Under the pieces are notes generated by a model. It was not told the origin of the DNA. It saw only the letters and a program-made list of their open reading frames with translations, and searched no databases. 64,000 bases of DNA from Paraburkholderia phenazinium (GTDB lineage Bacteria; Pseudomonadota; Gammaproteobacteria; Burkholderiales; Burkholderiaceae). Below, piece by piece: positions 1 to 7,740 of the stretch; the first letter of the stretch is position 1, and each line of letters starts with the position of its first letter. The stretch is from assembly GCF_900141745.1 (NCBI RefSeq), contig NZ_FSRM01000002.1:3162001-3226000 (forward strand). Reading direction: 5' to 3'. The position numbers were made by a program, and so were the translations under genes.

Positions 1-502
1 GCATTTCGTCGAACGAACCTCCCGCGCCTGACGTACCGGTTTGCTGGACGAGCACTGCAACCGCTTTGTCGACAGCGAGCGGCGCCTGCGCCGACAGGTG
101 CTTCATCAGCGTGACGACGGCATCGCCGTCCACATCGTCGATCGAACACGCATCCATCAGCCGTTGAGCTGCAAGTACCCCAAGCGGACCCGGAACCTCA
201 CCGGTGCCGGCGTGTTCTGCGCCGGCTGACCGTTCCAGCAGCTTTGCGACAGACATTGCGGGAGCCACCAGACGGATCAACAGCCCTGGTGGTTGAGTCG
301 CCTTCTCAAGCAAAAATTCCGCGCGTCCGCTGGAGCTCGCGAGAAATACGACCCGTGCGACCTCGAGTACGGAGGTTGCGATGCGGATCTGGTCATGCTT
401 TGTGAACGCGAGCGCTTCGCTGATTTCGCGGGCACGCCGACGCGCCGCGACTACCGAGAGTTCGCTGTCGAGCGGAAGGACTTGCAGCAGCTCGGCCATC
501 AT
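1..502 (-). CDS. N-terminal part of a signalling protein (probable sensor histidine kinase) starting with a degenerate RsbT-like domain; cut by window edge
   Basis: An open frame reads leftward from ATG at 502 and is still open at base 1, so only about 167 residues are seen. The start overlaps the stop of the upstream phosphatase gene as ATGA (502-499), which suggests translational coupling. The visible part follows the helix pattern of the RsbT-type GHKL ATPase fold. The N-box position (about residues 47-53, EVARVVF) lacks the expected Asn. The stretch where DNGPGI is expected reads LVAPAM (about 78-83). The glycine-rich lid survives only as GPLGVLAAQRLMD (105-117). The domain therefore probably cannot bind ATP normally. 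Its place after RsbRST and RsbX-like genes suggests the output component, often a histidine kinase in such operons, but the catalytic part lies outside the window. Confidence 0.6.
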   Translation of the reverse strand, partial: MMAELLQVLPLDSELSVVAARRRAREISEALAFTKHDQIRIATSVLEVARVVFLASSSGRAEFLLEKATQPPGLLIRLVAPAMSVAKLLERSAGAEHAGTGEVPGPLGVLAAQRLMDACSIDDVDGDAVVTLMKHLSAQAPLAVDKAVAVLVQQTGTSGAGGSFDEM

Positions 503-1590
503 GCGTCCCCGCTGCGCCGCGCACGCGCGACAAATACCGTCACGTCGTCGCGACCGCGCGTGAAGTCGCGATAGAGCACTGCCGCAATCAATGCCGGATG
601 ACGCTGCGCCAGACCCGGATAGCGGCCCAGGTCCCAGCGCGTTGCAAGGCCATCGGAATGGAGAATCAGGAGTCCGTCATAAGGCCAGTCGACCTGAAAC
701 TCCTGGGTCTTGCGTATCTGATGACCGACGATGCCCGCGTGCGACACCAGATGGCGATGACTCGACGACGTCCACACGCTCGCCGCGATGTTGCCGACGC
801 CGCAAAAACGTGCGCTGCCGGTGGCACCTTCTCCCGCCTCGGGGGCTGGAATGCTCGCGACGCCGAGCGCGGCTCCGCGTGTAGGCCGCAGCGCTTCATG
901 CGACGCCGCGACAATTTCTGTCACGCTCGCGGCGCCGCGTCGCGCAAACGTCTCCGTGGCGGCGAGTGCTGCTGTGTTGGCAAGCGGACCGTGCCCCAGG
1001 CCGTCGGCAACCAGTACCTGGAATTCGCCGTCCGCGTAGCCGCAAATCCACGCATCGCCGCATAGCGTTTCGCCGTGCAGGGGCAGATTGATCGCGCCGT
1101 ACACAATCGGCGATGGATTGTCTGGCACGCTCGCATCCGCCCCCGCGGCCCACATCACGATACGCAGTGCCGTACCGCGGTCTGGCACGCTCCAGATGTC
1201 GAGCTCGTCGCTGAGCCGTTGAATCGCACCCATGCCGTTGCCGGGACTGCCGGCCGTCGTGTAGCCGTCGACAAAACAGGCGTGCAGATCGAGGATGCCG
1301 GGGCCGTTGTCTATCGCGAGCAGTTCAACGCCATAACGGGCAGGCAGCGGTGAGCCGGATCCGCTCTCGCGGGCAATCGGCCGCACCAGCAGTTCGCCGC
1401 GTTGCGCATGTTTGAGCTGATTGGTCGCGCACTCGGTCACGATGATCGCCAGCTTGCCGAGCACCGTGTCGTCAAAGCCGACGCTATACGCCACTTCATT
1501 GATGCCACGCCGCGCAAACGAAATCGAGCTGGGATCGCTGATCTCGAACCGCCGCTGGGTCACGCTCAGCCCATTCAAAACGGTTTCCAT
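499..1590 (-). CDS. ATP-binding SpoIIE-family protein phosphatase, RsbX-like (363 aa)
   Basis: Two domains are visible. Residues about 15-145 are a GHKL/RsbT-like ATPase with N-box ECATNQLKHA, G1 box IDNGPGI and glycine lid GNGMGAIQRL. Residues about 165-360 are a PP2C/SpoIIE phosphatase with GDAW, VADGLGHG, HSDG and RDDVTV metal-binding motifs. In stressosomes RsbX resets the complex by removing phosphate from RsbR and RsbS. The added kinase-like domain is unlike the compact Bacillus RsbX, so one polypeptide may both bind nucleotide and dephosphorylate. The ATG at 1590 overlaps the end of rsbT by 16 nt, and the stop overlaps the next start. The domain calls are firm; the role in stressosome reset is inferred from operon position. 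Confidence 0.88.
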   Translation of the reverse strand: METVLNGLSVTQRRFEISDPSSISFARRGINEVAYSVGFDDTVLGKLAIIVTECATNQLKHAQRGELLVRPIARESGSGSPLPARYGVELLAIDNGPGILDLHACFVDGYTTAGSPGNGMGAIQRLSDELDIWSVPDRGTALRIVMWAAGADASVPDNPSPIVYGAINLPLHGETLCGDAWICGYADGEFQVLVADGLGHGPLANTAALAATETFARRGAASVTEIVAASHEALRPTRGAALGVASIPAPEAGEGATGSARFCGVGNIAASVWTSSSHRHLVSHAGIVGHQIRKTQEFQVDWPYDGLLILHSDGLATRWDLGRYPGLAQRHPALIAAVLYRDFTRGRDDVTVFVARARRSGDA

Positions 1591-2072
1591 TTGGTCACCG
1601 AAATATGTGTACCTTCGCCGGGCGCCGAACGGATCTCGAACTCATCGCACAGCCGCTTGGCGCCGCCCAGGCCGAGGCCCAGACCGTTGCCGGTGGTATA
1701 GCCGTCGGACAGCGCTCGCGAAATATCTGCGATGCCAGGTCCGTTGTCGATGAACTCGAGCCTGAGGCCAATACGGCCGTTACGGTGCAACGTGTATAAG
1801 TGTACGTCGCCTCCCCCGCCATATATCAGCGTATTGCGTGCAAGTTCGCTGGCCGCGGTCACGAATTTCGTCTGATCGATCAGCGAAAAGCCATGGGCCA
1901 CCGCCTTTTCGCGCACGAAACGCCGCAACCGCACGATCTGTTCGTCCGAGCGGATCGGCATGATCTCGTCAGGCGGCTGACCGTCAGCGCCTACCGGACC
2001 CGCAGTCTTGTCGTCGCTGAGCATGGAGGATAGTGGGCTACGCTCGGTTGTCTTGCCGGGGATTGCGCTCAA
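1575..2072 (-). CDS. rsbT: RsbT-like serine/threonine kinase (anti-sigma-type ATPase)
   Basis: This is a GHKL-type kinase with intact N-box (ELARNTLIYGGGG), G1 box (FIDNGPGI) and glycine lid (GNGLGLGLGGAKRL). RsbT phosphorylates the STAS domains of RsbS and RsbR, and on release from the stressosome it activates a downstream partner. The 165-residue frame starts at TTG (2072), which overlaps the rsbS stop as TTGA. Later ATG starts at 2024 and 1961 exist; the last would give 128 residues, close to the roughly 133 of Bacillus RsbT, so the first 37 residues may be untranslated. The gene lies between rsbS and the phosphatase gene with overlaps on both sides. The kinase assignment is strong and the start is uncertain. 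Confidence 0.88.
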   Translation of the reverse strand: MSAIPGKTTERSPLSSMLSDDKTAGPVGADGQPPDEIMPIRSDEQIVRLRRFVREKAVAHGFSLIDQTKFVTAASELARNTLIYGGGGDVHLYTLHRNGRIGLRLEFIDNGPGIADISRALSDGYTTGNGLGLGLGGAKRLCDEFEIRSAPGEGTHISVTKWKPF

Positions 2073-2428
2073 AGCGGTGACGTACCAGTCAGGAGCGCCA
2101 TGCCTTTTTCAACGTTCAGCGCAGTACGCACGCCGGGGAGCGCCAGTCCGAGTTCGACCAGCGTGATCGCGACGGAAGGCTGCATGCCGACCACCACGGT
2201 TTCAGCGTCGAGCACACGCGCCATCGCGGCCGTGTCGCCGATCATCCGGCCGATGAACGAATCCACCACATCCAGCGACGAAATATCGATCAGCACGCCT
2301 TTGGCGCGGTCTTTGACGATACGGCTCGTCAAATCGTCCTGCAGCGTCATGGCGAGACGATCGTGCATGTCGACCTGAATGGTGACAAGCAGGAGTTTGC
2401 CCATCCGCAGAATCGGAATGCGTTCCAT
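2069..2428 (-). CDS. rsbS: RsbS-like STAS domain scaffold protein (119 aa)
   Basis: The protein is a single STAS domain. The motif DISSLDVVDSFIG (about residues 48-60) places a Ser at about position 57, matching the phosphorylated Ser59 of Bacillus RsbS, and GMQPSVAITLVELG is the typical second STAS signature. RsbS holds RsbT in the stressosome core until it is phosphorylated. ATG 2428 is chosen because it leaves a 34-nt gap after the rsbR-like stop. A longer frame to 2521 exists, but its extra residues do not resemble STAS proteins and it would overlap rsbR. The stop overlaps the rsbT start, so the four genes probably form one transcript. Confidence 0.9.
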   Translation of the reverse strand: MERIPILRMGKLLLVTIQVDMHDRLAMTLQDDLTSRIVKDRAKGVLIDISSLDVVDSFIGRMIGDTAAMARVLDAETVVVGMQPSVAITLVELGLALPGVRTALNVEKGMALLTGTSPL

Positions 2429-2462
2429 TGTCGTGGTCCGGTTGAACCCGCGTGAGCCGGCG

Positions 2463-3380
2463 TCAGTCGCCGGCGAACTGGTTGCCGCGCAACGGACCGG
2501 GTGCGCCGGGCGCTTCGCCATGCGTGCCCGTGCCCGAGACCGACTTGCCGGTGCGGTTCAGCGCCACGACGAATGCGTCCGCGAGCGTAGCCTTGGTGAT
2601 GACGTTCTGCAGATTCACCCCGAGGTGAACGATGGTCTGTGCGATCTGCGGACGGATGCCGCTGATGATGCAATCCGCGCCCATCAGCCGGGCGGCGGCC
2701 ACGGTCTTGAGCAGATGCTGCGCAACGAGCGTATCGACCGTGGGCACGCCGGTAATGTCGATGACCGCGATTGCCGCGCCCGTCTCGACGATCTTTTGCA
2801 GCAGACTTTCCATCACGACCTGGGTGCGCGCGGAATCGAGCGTGCCGATCAGCGGCAGCGCCAGAATTCCGTCCCACAACTGCACGACCGGCGTCGACAG
2901 TTCGAGCAGTTCCTGCTGCTGACGCACGATGACCTGCTCGCGGCTGCTCTGGAAGACTTCGGTGGTGTAGAGGCCCATCGCATCGAACAGCGTGCTGATA
3001 GTCCAGGTGAGCTCGGTGAGACTGGCAGGGTCGGCCACGAGTTCGGTACGCAAGCGGGCGAAAAGCGGTTCCTTCAGCGAGAACACGAACATGGCGGTCT
3101 CGACCGGCGTAAAGCCTTGCCGCGCGCGCTGCGTCGAAACGTCCGCGAGAAAGCCGCGCACTTCGTCCCACGCTCGAGTCTTGAAGTCCACGCGATCGGA
3201 AGACTCGAGCGCTGAACAGACGACGGCGACGAACTGTACGAACTGGTCACGCAACTGCACTTCGGTGACACCGCCGCGGCGCGAAGCAATTGCATACTGC
3301 TGCGCCACCCATTCGCCGAGCAACTCGTTTTGTCGTTCATTGAAGAGTCGGGCGAGACGCGATCCGCCAAGCGTTTCCAT
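2463..3380 (-). CDS. RsbR-type stressosome sensor (N-terminal sensor domain plus STAS, 305 aa)
   Basis: The N-terminal half (about residues 1-165) is helical and matches the RsbRD N-terminal sensor type rather than a globin-like or LOV domain. A linker (REQVIVRQQQELLELSTPVV) leads into a C-terminal STAS domain. IDITGVPTVDTL carries a Thr at the conserved RsbT phosphorylation position, and SGIRPQIAQTIVHLG is the second STAS signature. RsbR paralogues form the sensory turrets of the stressosome. ATG 3380 is preferred over the TTG-started longer frame to 3470 because it gives the usual length near 300. This is the first gene of the operon, so its promoter should lie between 3381 and 3750. No other RsbR paralogue is seen in the window. 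Confidence 0.88.
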   Translation of the reverse strand: METLGGSRLARLFNERQNELLGEWVAQQYAIASRRGGVTEVQLRDQFVQFVAVVCSALESSDRVDFKTRAWDEVRGFLADVSTQRARQGFTPVETAMFVFSLKEPLFARLRTELVADPASLTELTWTISTLFDAMGLYTTEVFQSSREQVIVRQQQELLELSTPVVQLWDGILALPLIGTLDSARTQVVMESLLQKIVETGAAIAVIDITGVPTVDTLVAQHLLKTVAAARLMGADCIISGIRPQIAQTIVHLGVNLQNVITKATLADAFVVALNRTGKSVSGTGTHGEAPGAPGPLRGNQFAGD

Positions 3381-3750
3381 ACAGTGTCCCCAGTCGATGA
3401 TCAGCTGAAGGCGCAAGGCGCCGGCAATGTCGTTTTGCTCGCGCCCTGACCAACCGCTCAAAAGGCGCAATGGACTTTAACATGCGCCAGGGCGCCCTCA
3501 CAATGGCACATGCAGATTGCTGCGAGCCTTGCTGGACAGGGCCGACGCCGATCGCAACCGGCCTTCGTGCCAGGTCGAATGCGCCTGAAGCCGAATGAAC
3601 GATGGTTTAAAAGGTAACAATTACCTCGCAATTCGAGGACTCTGTCGAGCTTCAAATGCGCGCCCGTGATATGTTGCGGTGCACCTTGCAGTGAGCCCGC
3701 ACTTTGCGACTCGAAGCTCACGCATCCACATTGACCACTCCAGAAAAAGA
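3381..3750. promoter_or_regulatory. Divergent intergenic region with two overlapping palindromes (3612-3638)
   Basis: This 370-bp stretch separates the leftward stressosome operon from the rightward transporter and holds no convincing gene. It contains AGGTAA-CAA-TTACCT (3612-3626) and, sharing its last three bases, CCTCG-CAATT-CGAGG (3624-3638). Both are perfect inverted repeats. Their position suits an operator acting on either promoter, but no regulator is known for them. Confidence 0.4.
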
Positions 3751-5058
3751 ATGCGCATGCCTCCTGTCGCGACAGGCGACGAACCGGACAGTAATCAGGA
3801 AGATCGCCGCGAGCTGCTCAAGGCCGTGGTCGCAGCATCGCTCGTAACCGGCTTCGAAATGTTCGATTTCACCGTTTACGGCTTCTTCGCAGCAATGATC
3901 GGAGAGCAGTTCTTTCCCGCACGAGACCCGTTGACGTCGCTATTGCTCGCAGTCGGCACGTTCGGCGTGGGCTTCTTCATGCGCCCTCTTGGCGCGATGA
4001 TGATCGGCGCGTACGCGGACCGCGTGGGGCGTCGCGCCGCGATGGTCAGGACAACCTGGATGATGGCGGCAGGCACCACTGCGCTTGGACTGTGTCCGCC
4101 GTTTGCGACGATAGGCGTGGCGGCTCCGCTCATTGTCGTCGCGGGCCGTTCGCTGCAGGGTTTTGCACTAGGCGGCGATCTTGGCGTTGCCGCGAGCTTC
4201 GTGATGGAGACTGCGCCCGCAGCGCGCCGGGGCTATCTGCTCAGCTGGCAGTTCACCAGCCAGGGCGCCGCCGCATTGGTCGGAGCAAGCCTGGGAGTGC
4301 TACTCAGTCACACACTGTCTCCCGCAGCGTTTACCGCGTGGGGCTGGCGCGTGCCGTTCCTGATCGGCCTGCTGATCGCACCGGTCGGTTTGTACGTTCG
4401 CCTTCGGCTTCGCGAAGATCCGCCTCGTGGCGCCACGGCAGAAAACACGAGAATGCCGTTGGCGGAACTGTTTCGCACACACGGCACAGCGGTTATCCTG
4501 GCCACGCTGATGTTGATGGGGCAAACCTTGCCGGTCTACACGACCGTCTACTACATGCCAAGCTATGTGACCCGGGTGATGCATATGCCCGCCATCACCG
4601 GCTACCTGGTATCGGCGTGCTCGACCGTGCTGCTTGTCGGCATTCCTCCCTTTGCCGGCCGCCTCACTGACCGTCTGCGGCGCCGCAAGCCACTGGCGCT
4701 CATCAGCTCGGCGGGTATGGCTTTGCTGGTCTATCCCGTGTTTCTGCTGATCACCCACGCGAAAAGCGCGTTGCCTATCCTGTGCGGTGTCGGGTTGATT
4801 AGCGTCCTGCTGGCGCTGGGCGCCGGCGTGACCACCCTGCTGGTGCTGGAAGCGCTTCCTGTCAAGGTGCGAGCCAGCGGCATGGCGGTTTCACATGCAC
4901 TCAATGTCGCCGTGTTTGGCGGCACCGCTCAATTCATCGTGACGGGACTGATCAAATGGACCGGCGATCCAATGTCTGCGGCATGGTATGTGGCGCCGGC
5001 GTGTGCGGTGAGCTTCTGTGCGTTGATGCTGTTCCGGGAGCGGCCGCGCGAACCCTGA
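3751..5058 (+). CDS. MFS transporter, metabolite:H+ symporter (MHS) type
   Basis: This inner-membrane protein of about 435 residues has twelve predicted hydrophobic segments. The early motif GFEMFDFTVYGFFA followed by GAYADRVGRRAAM in the second loop, and GRSLQGFALGGDLG in the fourth helix region, are typical of the MHS subfamily (ProP, citrate and alpha-ketoglutarate permeases). Such carriers import organic acids or osmolytes with protons; the substrate cannot be told from the sequence. The frame opens at GTG 3679, but ATG 3751 is preferred because the residues before it look non-membranous and unconserved. A convergent AraC gene ends 60 bp downstream and may regulate it, although it is transcribed from the far side. 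Confidence 0.82.
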   Translation: MRMPPVATGDEPDSNQEDRRELLKAVVAASLVTGFEMFDFTVYGFFAAMIGEQFFPARDPLTSLLLAVGTFGVGFFMRPLGAMMIGAYADRVGRRAAMVRTTWMMAAGTTALGLCPPFATIGVAAPLIVVAGRSLQGFALGGDLGVAASFVMETAPAARRGYLLSWQFTSQGAAALVGASLGVLLSHTLSPAAFTAWGWRVPFLIGLLIAPVGLYVRLRLREDPPRGATAENTRMPLAELFRTHGTAVILATLMLMGQTLPVYTTVYYMPSYVTRVMHMPAITGYLVSACSTVLLVGIPPFAGRLTDRLRRRKPLALISSAGMALLVYPVFLLITHAKSALPILCGVGLISVLLALGAGVTTLLVLEALPVKVRASGMAVSHALNVAVFGGTAQFIVTGLIKWTGDPMSAAWYVAPACAVSFCALMLFRERPREP

Positions 5059-5118
5059 CTGACAGAGATGGCGCTTGCGTTGGCCGTGCACAAACCGGCC
5101 GTGCGTCAGCCAGCCGGC

Positions 5119-6126
5119 CTAGGTCGCCTCTGCCGCCAAAGCCCGGAAATCCTGCGGCGCCATATCGAAGGCCCGCCGGAATGCCCGCGTAAAGTCCGAA
5201 GCGCTTTTAAAGCCCACGCCGTAGGCGATCTCCGTCACCGTCGCATGCGGGTAGCGCGTCAGATCTTCGGCTGCGCTGCGCAGCCGGAGATGACGGATAT
5301 ACGCGCTCAGACCGCCCTCATGTTCAAACAGGCGATACAGACTCCTGCGCGGAAAAGGCAGCGCGCCGAGCACGCTCTCGGGCGAAAGCGTCTCTTCGTA
5401 AAGGTGCGACTTGATATAGCGCCGCGCCTCATCGAACATGACCGACCGGGCCGCCGCGCGAGCATTGCCGCTCAGCCCCGCGTCCTTGCCGAACCCCGCG
5501 ACGAGCAGTTGCGCTCCCGCCCGGATGGCGCTGTCCGCTTCGCCGGCACTCATGCTGCCGATGTTCTGCGCGAGCGCCGACACGTGCCTGACGATCATCC
5601 CCGCGAGCGGCGCTGCAGCGGAAAGCGTACGGCAGTGGATAGCTTCCGGATCGGGAAAGACTTCCTGCACGAGTTCGCCGGGTACAAAAAACGTCAGCAC
5701 CCTGCAGTCGTTGCGCTGCATGCGCACGGGCTGACCCATATCCAGTGCGACGATCCTCGCAACAGCAGGCGTCTGTTCGCGCTGCCTGGGTAGGGCGATG
5801 TTCGCGATTCCGCCCTCCAGAAATACGTGGAAGACGAAGTCACGCACGGTGTCGACCGAGATCCGGGCCAACGAGCGATCGAGCACCATCAGATCGGAGC
5901 GGCAGTCGGTGAATACCAGATCGCCGACCTGATAACGGTCGATCGAAGCCCGGAAGGGCCTTTCAAGATCGGACCGCGAGGGCAGGACGTCAATAACATG
6001 GCCGACGCGATCGCGCCAGGCGAGTAAACGCCGCTGCGGAGGTTCCGCCTGCACATTGAAATGGCTGTACGCAATGCCCTGTTTCATCGGGCGGCGCAGA
6101 TCAGCCGGATTAACGCGGGAGTTCAT
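5119..6126 (-). CDS. AraC-family transcriptional regulator (335 aa)
   Basis: The C-terminal about 100 residues carry the double helix-turn-helix of AraC proteins, ending in TEIAYGVGFKSASDFTRAFRRAF followed by APQDFR, the classical signature of the second helix-turn-helix. The N-terminal about 200 residues resemble the AraC_binding_2 type of ligand domain, with a stretch like RDFVFHVFLEGG. ATG 6126 is chosen over TTG 6135. No good Shine-Dalgarno site is visible upstream. It is convergent with the MHS transporter, and the ligand is unknown. Confidence 0.85.
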   Translation of the reverse strand: MNSRVNPADLRRPMKQGIAYSHFNVQAEPPQRRLLAWRDRVGHVIDVLPSRSDLERPFRASIDRYQVGDLVFTDCRSDLMVLDRSLARISVDTVRDFVFHVFLEGGIANIALPRQREQTPAVARIVALDMGQPVRMQRNDCRVLTFFVPGELVQEVFPDPEAIHCRTLSAAAPLAGMIVRHVSALAQNIGSMSAGEADSAIRAGAQLLVAGFGKDAGLSGNARAAARSVMFDEARRYIKSHLYEETLSPESVLGALPFPRRSLYRLFEHEGGLSAYIRHLRLRSAAEDLTRYPHATVTEIAYGVGFKSASDFTRAFRRAFDMAPQDFRALAAEAT

Positions 6127-6364
6127 GTAACGCAATTCTTGTACTGGAATGGTCCCCCAGAGGTCCGCTGGGGTGGTCGCTCCTGAAATTTAACCGAAAA
6201 ATTCGCCTTGCATGAATTTTTCCCAAACTGGAGGACGAAAAAGAATTCGCCCGGCGTCAAAACCAGCCGGGCGAGTTGCGCAGACGATACAACCAGGCCG
6301 CCAATGCGACATATGAACTCTCTCAGGTTCTGGCATAGCCCTTGGAATGGCCAGATCCTTCACC

Positions 6365-6390
6365 GACCGTAACCGGTCTGTTTTTCTTAT
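6365..6390 (+). terminator. Intrinsic terminator-like hairpin, plus strand
   Basis: GACCG-TAAC-CGGTC (6365-6378) is followed by TGTTTTTCTTATTTTG. The stem is short (5 bp), but the T-rich tail is long. There is no plus-strand gene just upstream to explain it. Confidence 0.5.
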
Positions 6391-6472
6391 TTTGTTTTTA
6401 ATTTTTTAGACGGATTGCTCATTGGGTCTCTCCGCCCGCTCTAGCAACCGGACGCCATTCTGACCGTTTTTT

Positions 6473-6506
6473 ACTGGCAGGCTTGACCGTGCGTGCCAGT
6501 TTTTGG
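6473..6506 (+). terminator. Second terminator-like hairpin, plus strand
   Basis: ACTGGCA (6473-6479) pairs with TGCCAGT (6494-6500) and is followed by a run of T. On the opposite strand the stem is followed by A residues, so it would not work as a U-tailed terminator for the CHAD gene that ends at 6525. Confidence 0.5.
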
Positions 6507-6524
6507 GAATTTTTTACTGCCCGT

Positions 6525-7361
6525 TCATAGCAGCTTCGCCGCAGCGCGAACCCGGCGCTTGCGCTGCTTTTCCAGGGCCGCCAGAGCCGTAGCGACAGAT
6601 CGGCTATTGCTGAACAAGTCGCGGCTGCTGCTCCGTAACAGCTCTTCGCTCGCCACCACGTCGTTCAGTGCGCCGAACCGCTTCTGGAGCTTCTTCAAGC
6701 CCTTCAGCGTTTTCAACTGCCTGCTAGACAGCAACGGCTCGAAAAACTCGAGCAGGTAGCGAACCTTCTTCCCTGCCTTGCGGACGTCGTGATACGAGGT
6801 GTATTCGGCGCCCTTAGCGTCCCGGGCGCGGCGCACACGTTTGTGGAGCGATTTCTCCGCGGCCGCCACGCGCTTGCGGGCAAACTTCTTCAACGACGTG
6901 GGTTTGCGCGTTTGACGCAAGGTGTCGTTCGCATCGTTCAGGGCGTCCTGCAATTCCGAACTGATGCCGGCATGAGCCAGCCTCTCCCGGCTGTCGCTTA
7001 GCGCAGCGGCGCGTGCGGAAAGCAGGCGCTCAGTCGGCGCCCGCTTCTCGCCCAAGGCTTCATTCAGCAACTCGATCAGGATGTCCCAATCGCGGGTTTT
7101 GCCGGCCGCGCCTGCGAGAGACCTGAAACGCTCTCCTTGCCGCTCCTCGAGTTCCTCGCCAAGCAGCGGCCGGTAGGCCCAGAGCAGCGTTCGCAGGCGT
7201 CTGAGCGCAACCCGCAGCCTGTGCAGCACCTCGGCGTCGGAGTCCGAGCGCAGCGCTGCAGCAGATGAATTCGCCTCGTCAATCAACGGCCTGGCATAGT
7301 CCGAAAAGTGCGCTTCAGCGGCGTCGGGTTCGGCGGAGCCCGGTCCCTTATTCGTTTTCAT
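6525..7361 (-). CDS. CHAD domain protein (278 aa)
   Basis: The protein is helical and rich in Lys and Arg, with the conserved histidines and basic residues of CHAD domains, for example EVLHRLRVALRRLRTLL (about residues 45-61) and YHDVRKAGKKVRYLLEFF. CHAD domains bind polyphosphate and are often found with polyphosphate metabolism genes or granules; no such gene is adjacent here. ATG 7361 is preceded by AGGAGACGAG, a good ribosome binding site. A longer upstream frame to 7598 lacks such support. The family assignment is strong; the physiological role is inferred from the family. Confidence 0.88.
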   Translation of the reverse strand: MKTNKGPGSAEPDAAEAHFSDYARPLIDEANSSAAALRSDSDAEVLHRLRVALRRLRTLLWAYRPLLGEELEERQGERFRSLAGAAGKTRDWDILIELLNEALGEKRAPTERLLSARAAALSDSRERLAHAGISSELQDALNDANDTLRQTRKPTSLKKFARKRVAAAEKSLHKRVRRARDAKGAEYTSYHDVRKAGKKVRYLLEFFEPLLSSRQLKTLKGLKKLQKRFGALNDVVASEELLRSSSRDLFSNSRSVATALAALEKQRKRRVRAAAKLL

Positions 7362-7740
7362 CTCGTCTCCTGCTGGTGGCCGACCGGTTCTGCGGTCACG
7401 GCATCCTGCATGCGGGGCACCTTTGTTATCGTAAGCAACCTGTGTACCCACACGCAAGCCGCCGCGGCGAAGGCGCACTCGCAGGCGTTCCGGGTTAACC
7501 CGTCGCGGATAAACCCAATTCCTCGACGCGCGCCGTGACCAGAGTACCGACAACGTGTATGTGGACTCACGCCCGCTGCGCGCTAAAGCCTCGTACAATC
7601 TTCTTCGGATCAGTTAGTCAATCCTTGTCTTCTGCCAGACGTGCCTTTGCCGCGAGATGTCATCCTATCGTCCTGCGGGGCTTCATGCAGCCTTCCCATC
7701 GCAACAATTCACCTGCCCTTTCTCAGCGCGCCTCGATGCC
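7362..7740. other. Divergent intergenic region, no gene seen
   Basis: This stretch lies between the leftward CHAD gene and the rightward hybrid kinase. A TACAAT hexamer at 7594-7599 could be a -10 element for the kinase, but no good -35 box is found at the right distance. Nothing else stands out. Confidence 0.3.

Larger units (their letters stand above)
6127..6524 (+). other. Gene-free region with plus-strand terminator-like hairpins; possible small RNA
   Basis: No gene is convincing in this 398-bp, locally AT-rich stretch. It holds a perfect 9-bp stem TCGCCCGGC/GCCGGGCGA (6247-6255 with 6266-6274) and two hairpins followed by T runs on the plus strand (6365-6390 and 6473-6504). The nearest plus-strand gene ends more than 1 kb upstream, so an unannotated plus-strand transcript, perhaps a small RNA or a short peptide gene (34 codons from ATG 6212; 19 codons from ATG 6314), is possible. 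None of these short frames has a good ribosome binding site. Confidence 0.35.

Noticed and set aside
2347..3171. Long minus-strand frame within the rsbR-like gene
   Set aside because: It is an alternative frame of the true gene, with Arg/His/Ala-rich low-information sequence.
6314..6355. ACTCTCTCAGGTTCTGG resembles the 3' part of a glycine riboswitch
   Set aside because: The matching 5' GGGAGAG segment and the conserved CCGAAGG core are absent, and no gene follows on the same strand.
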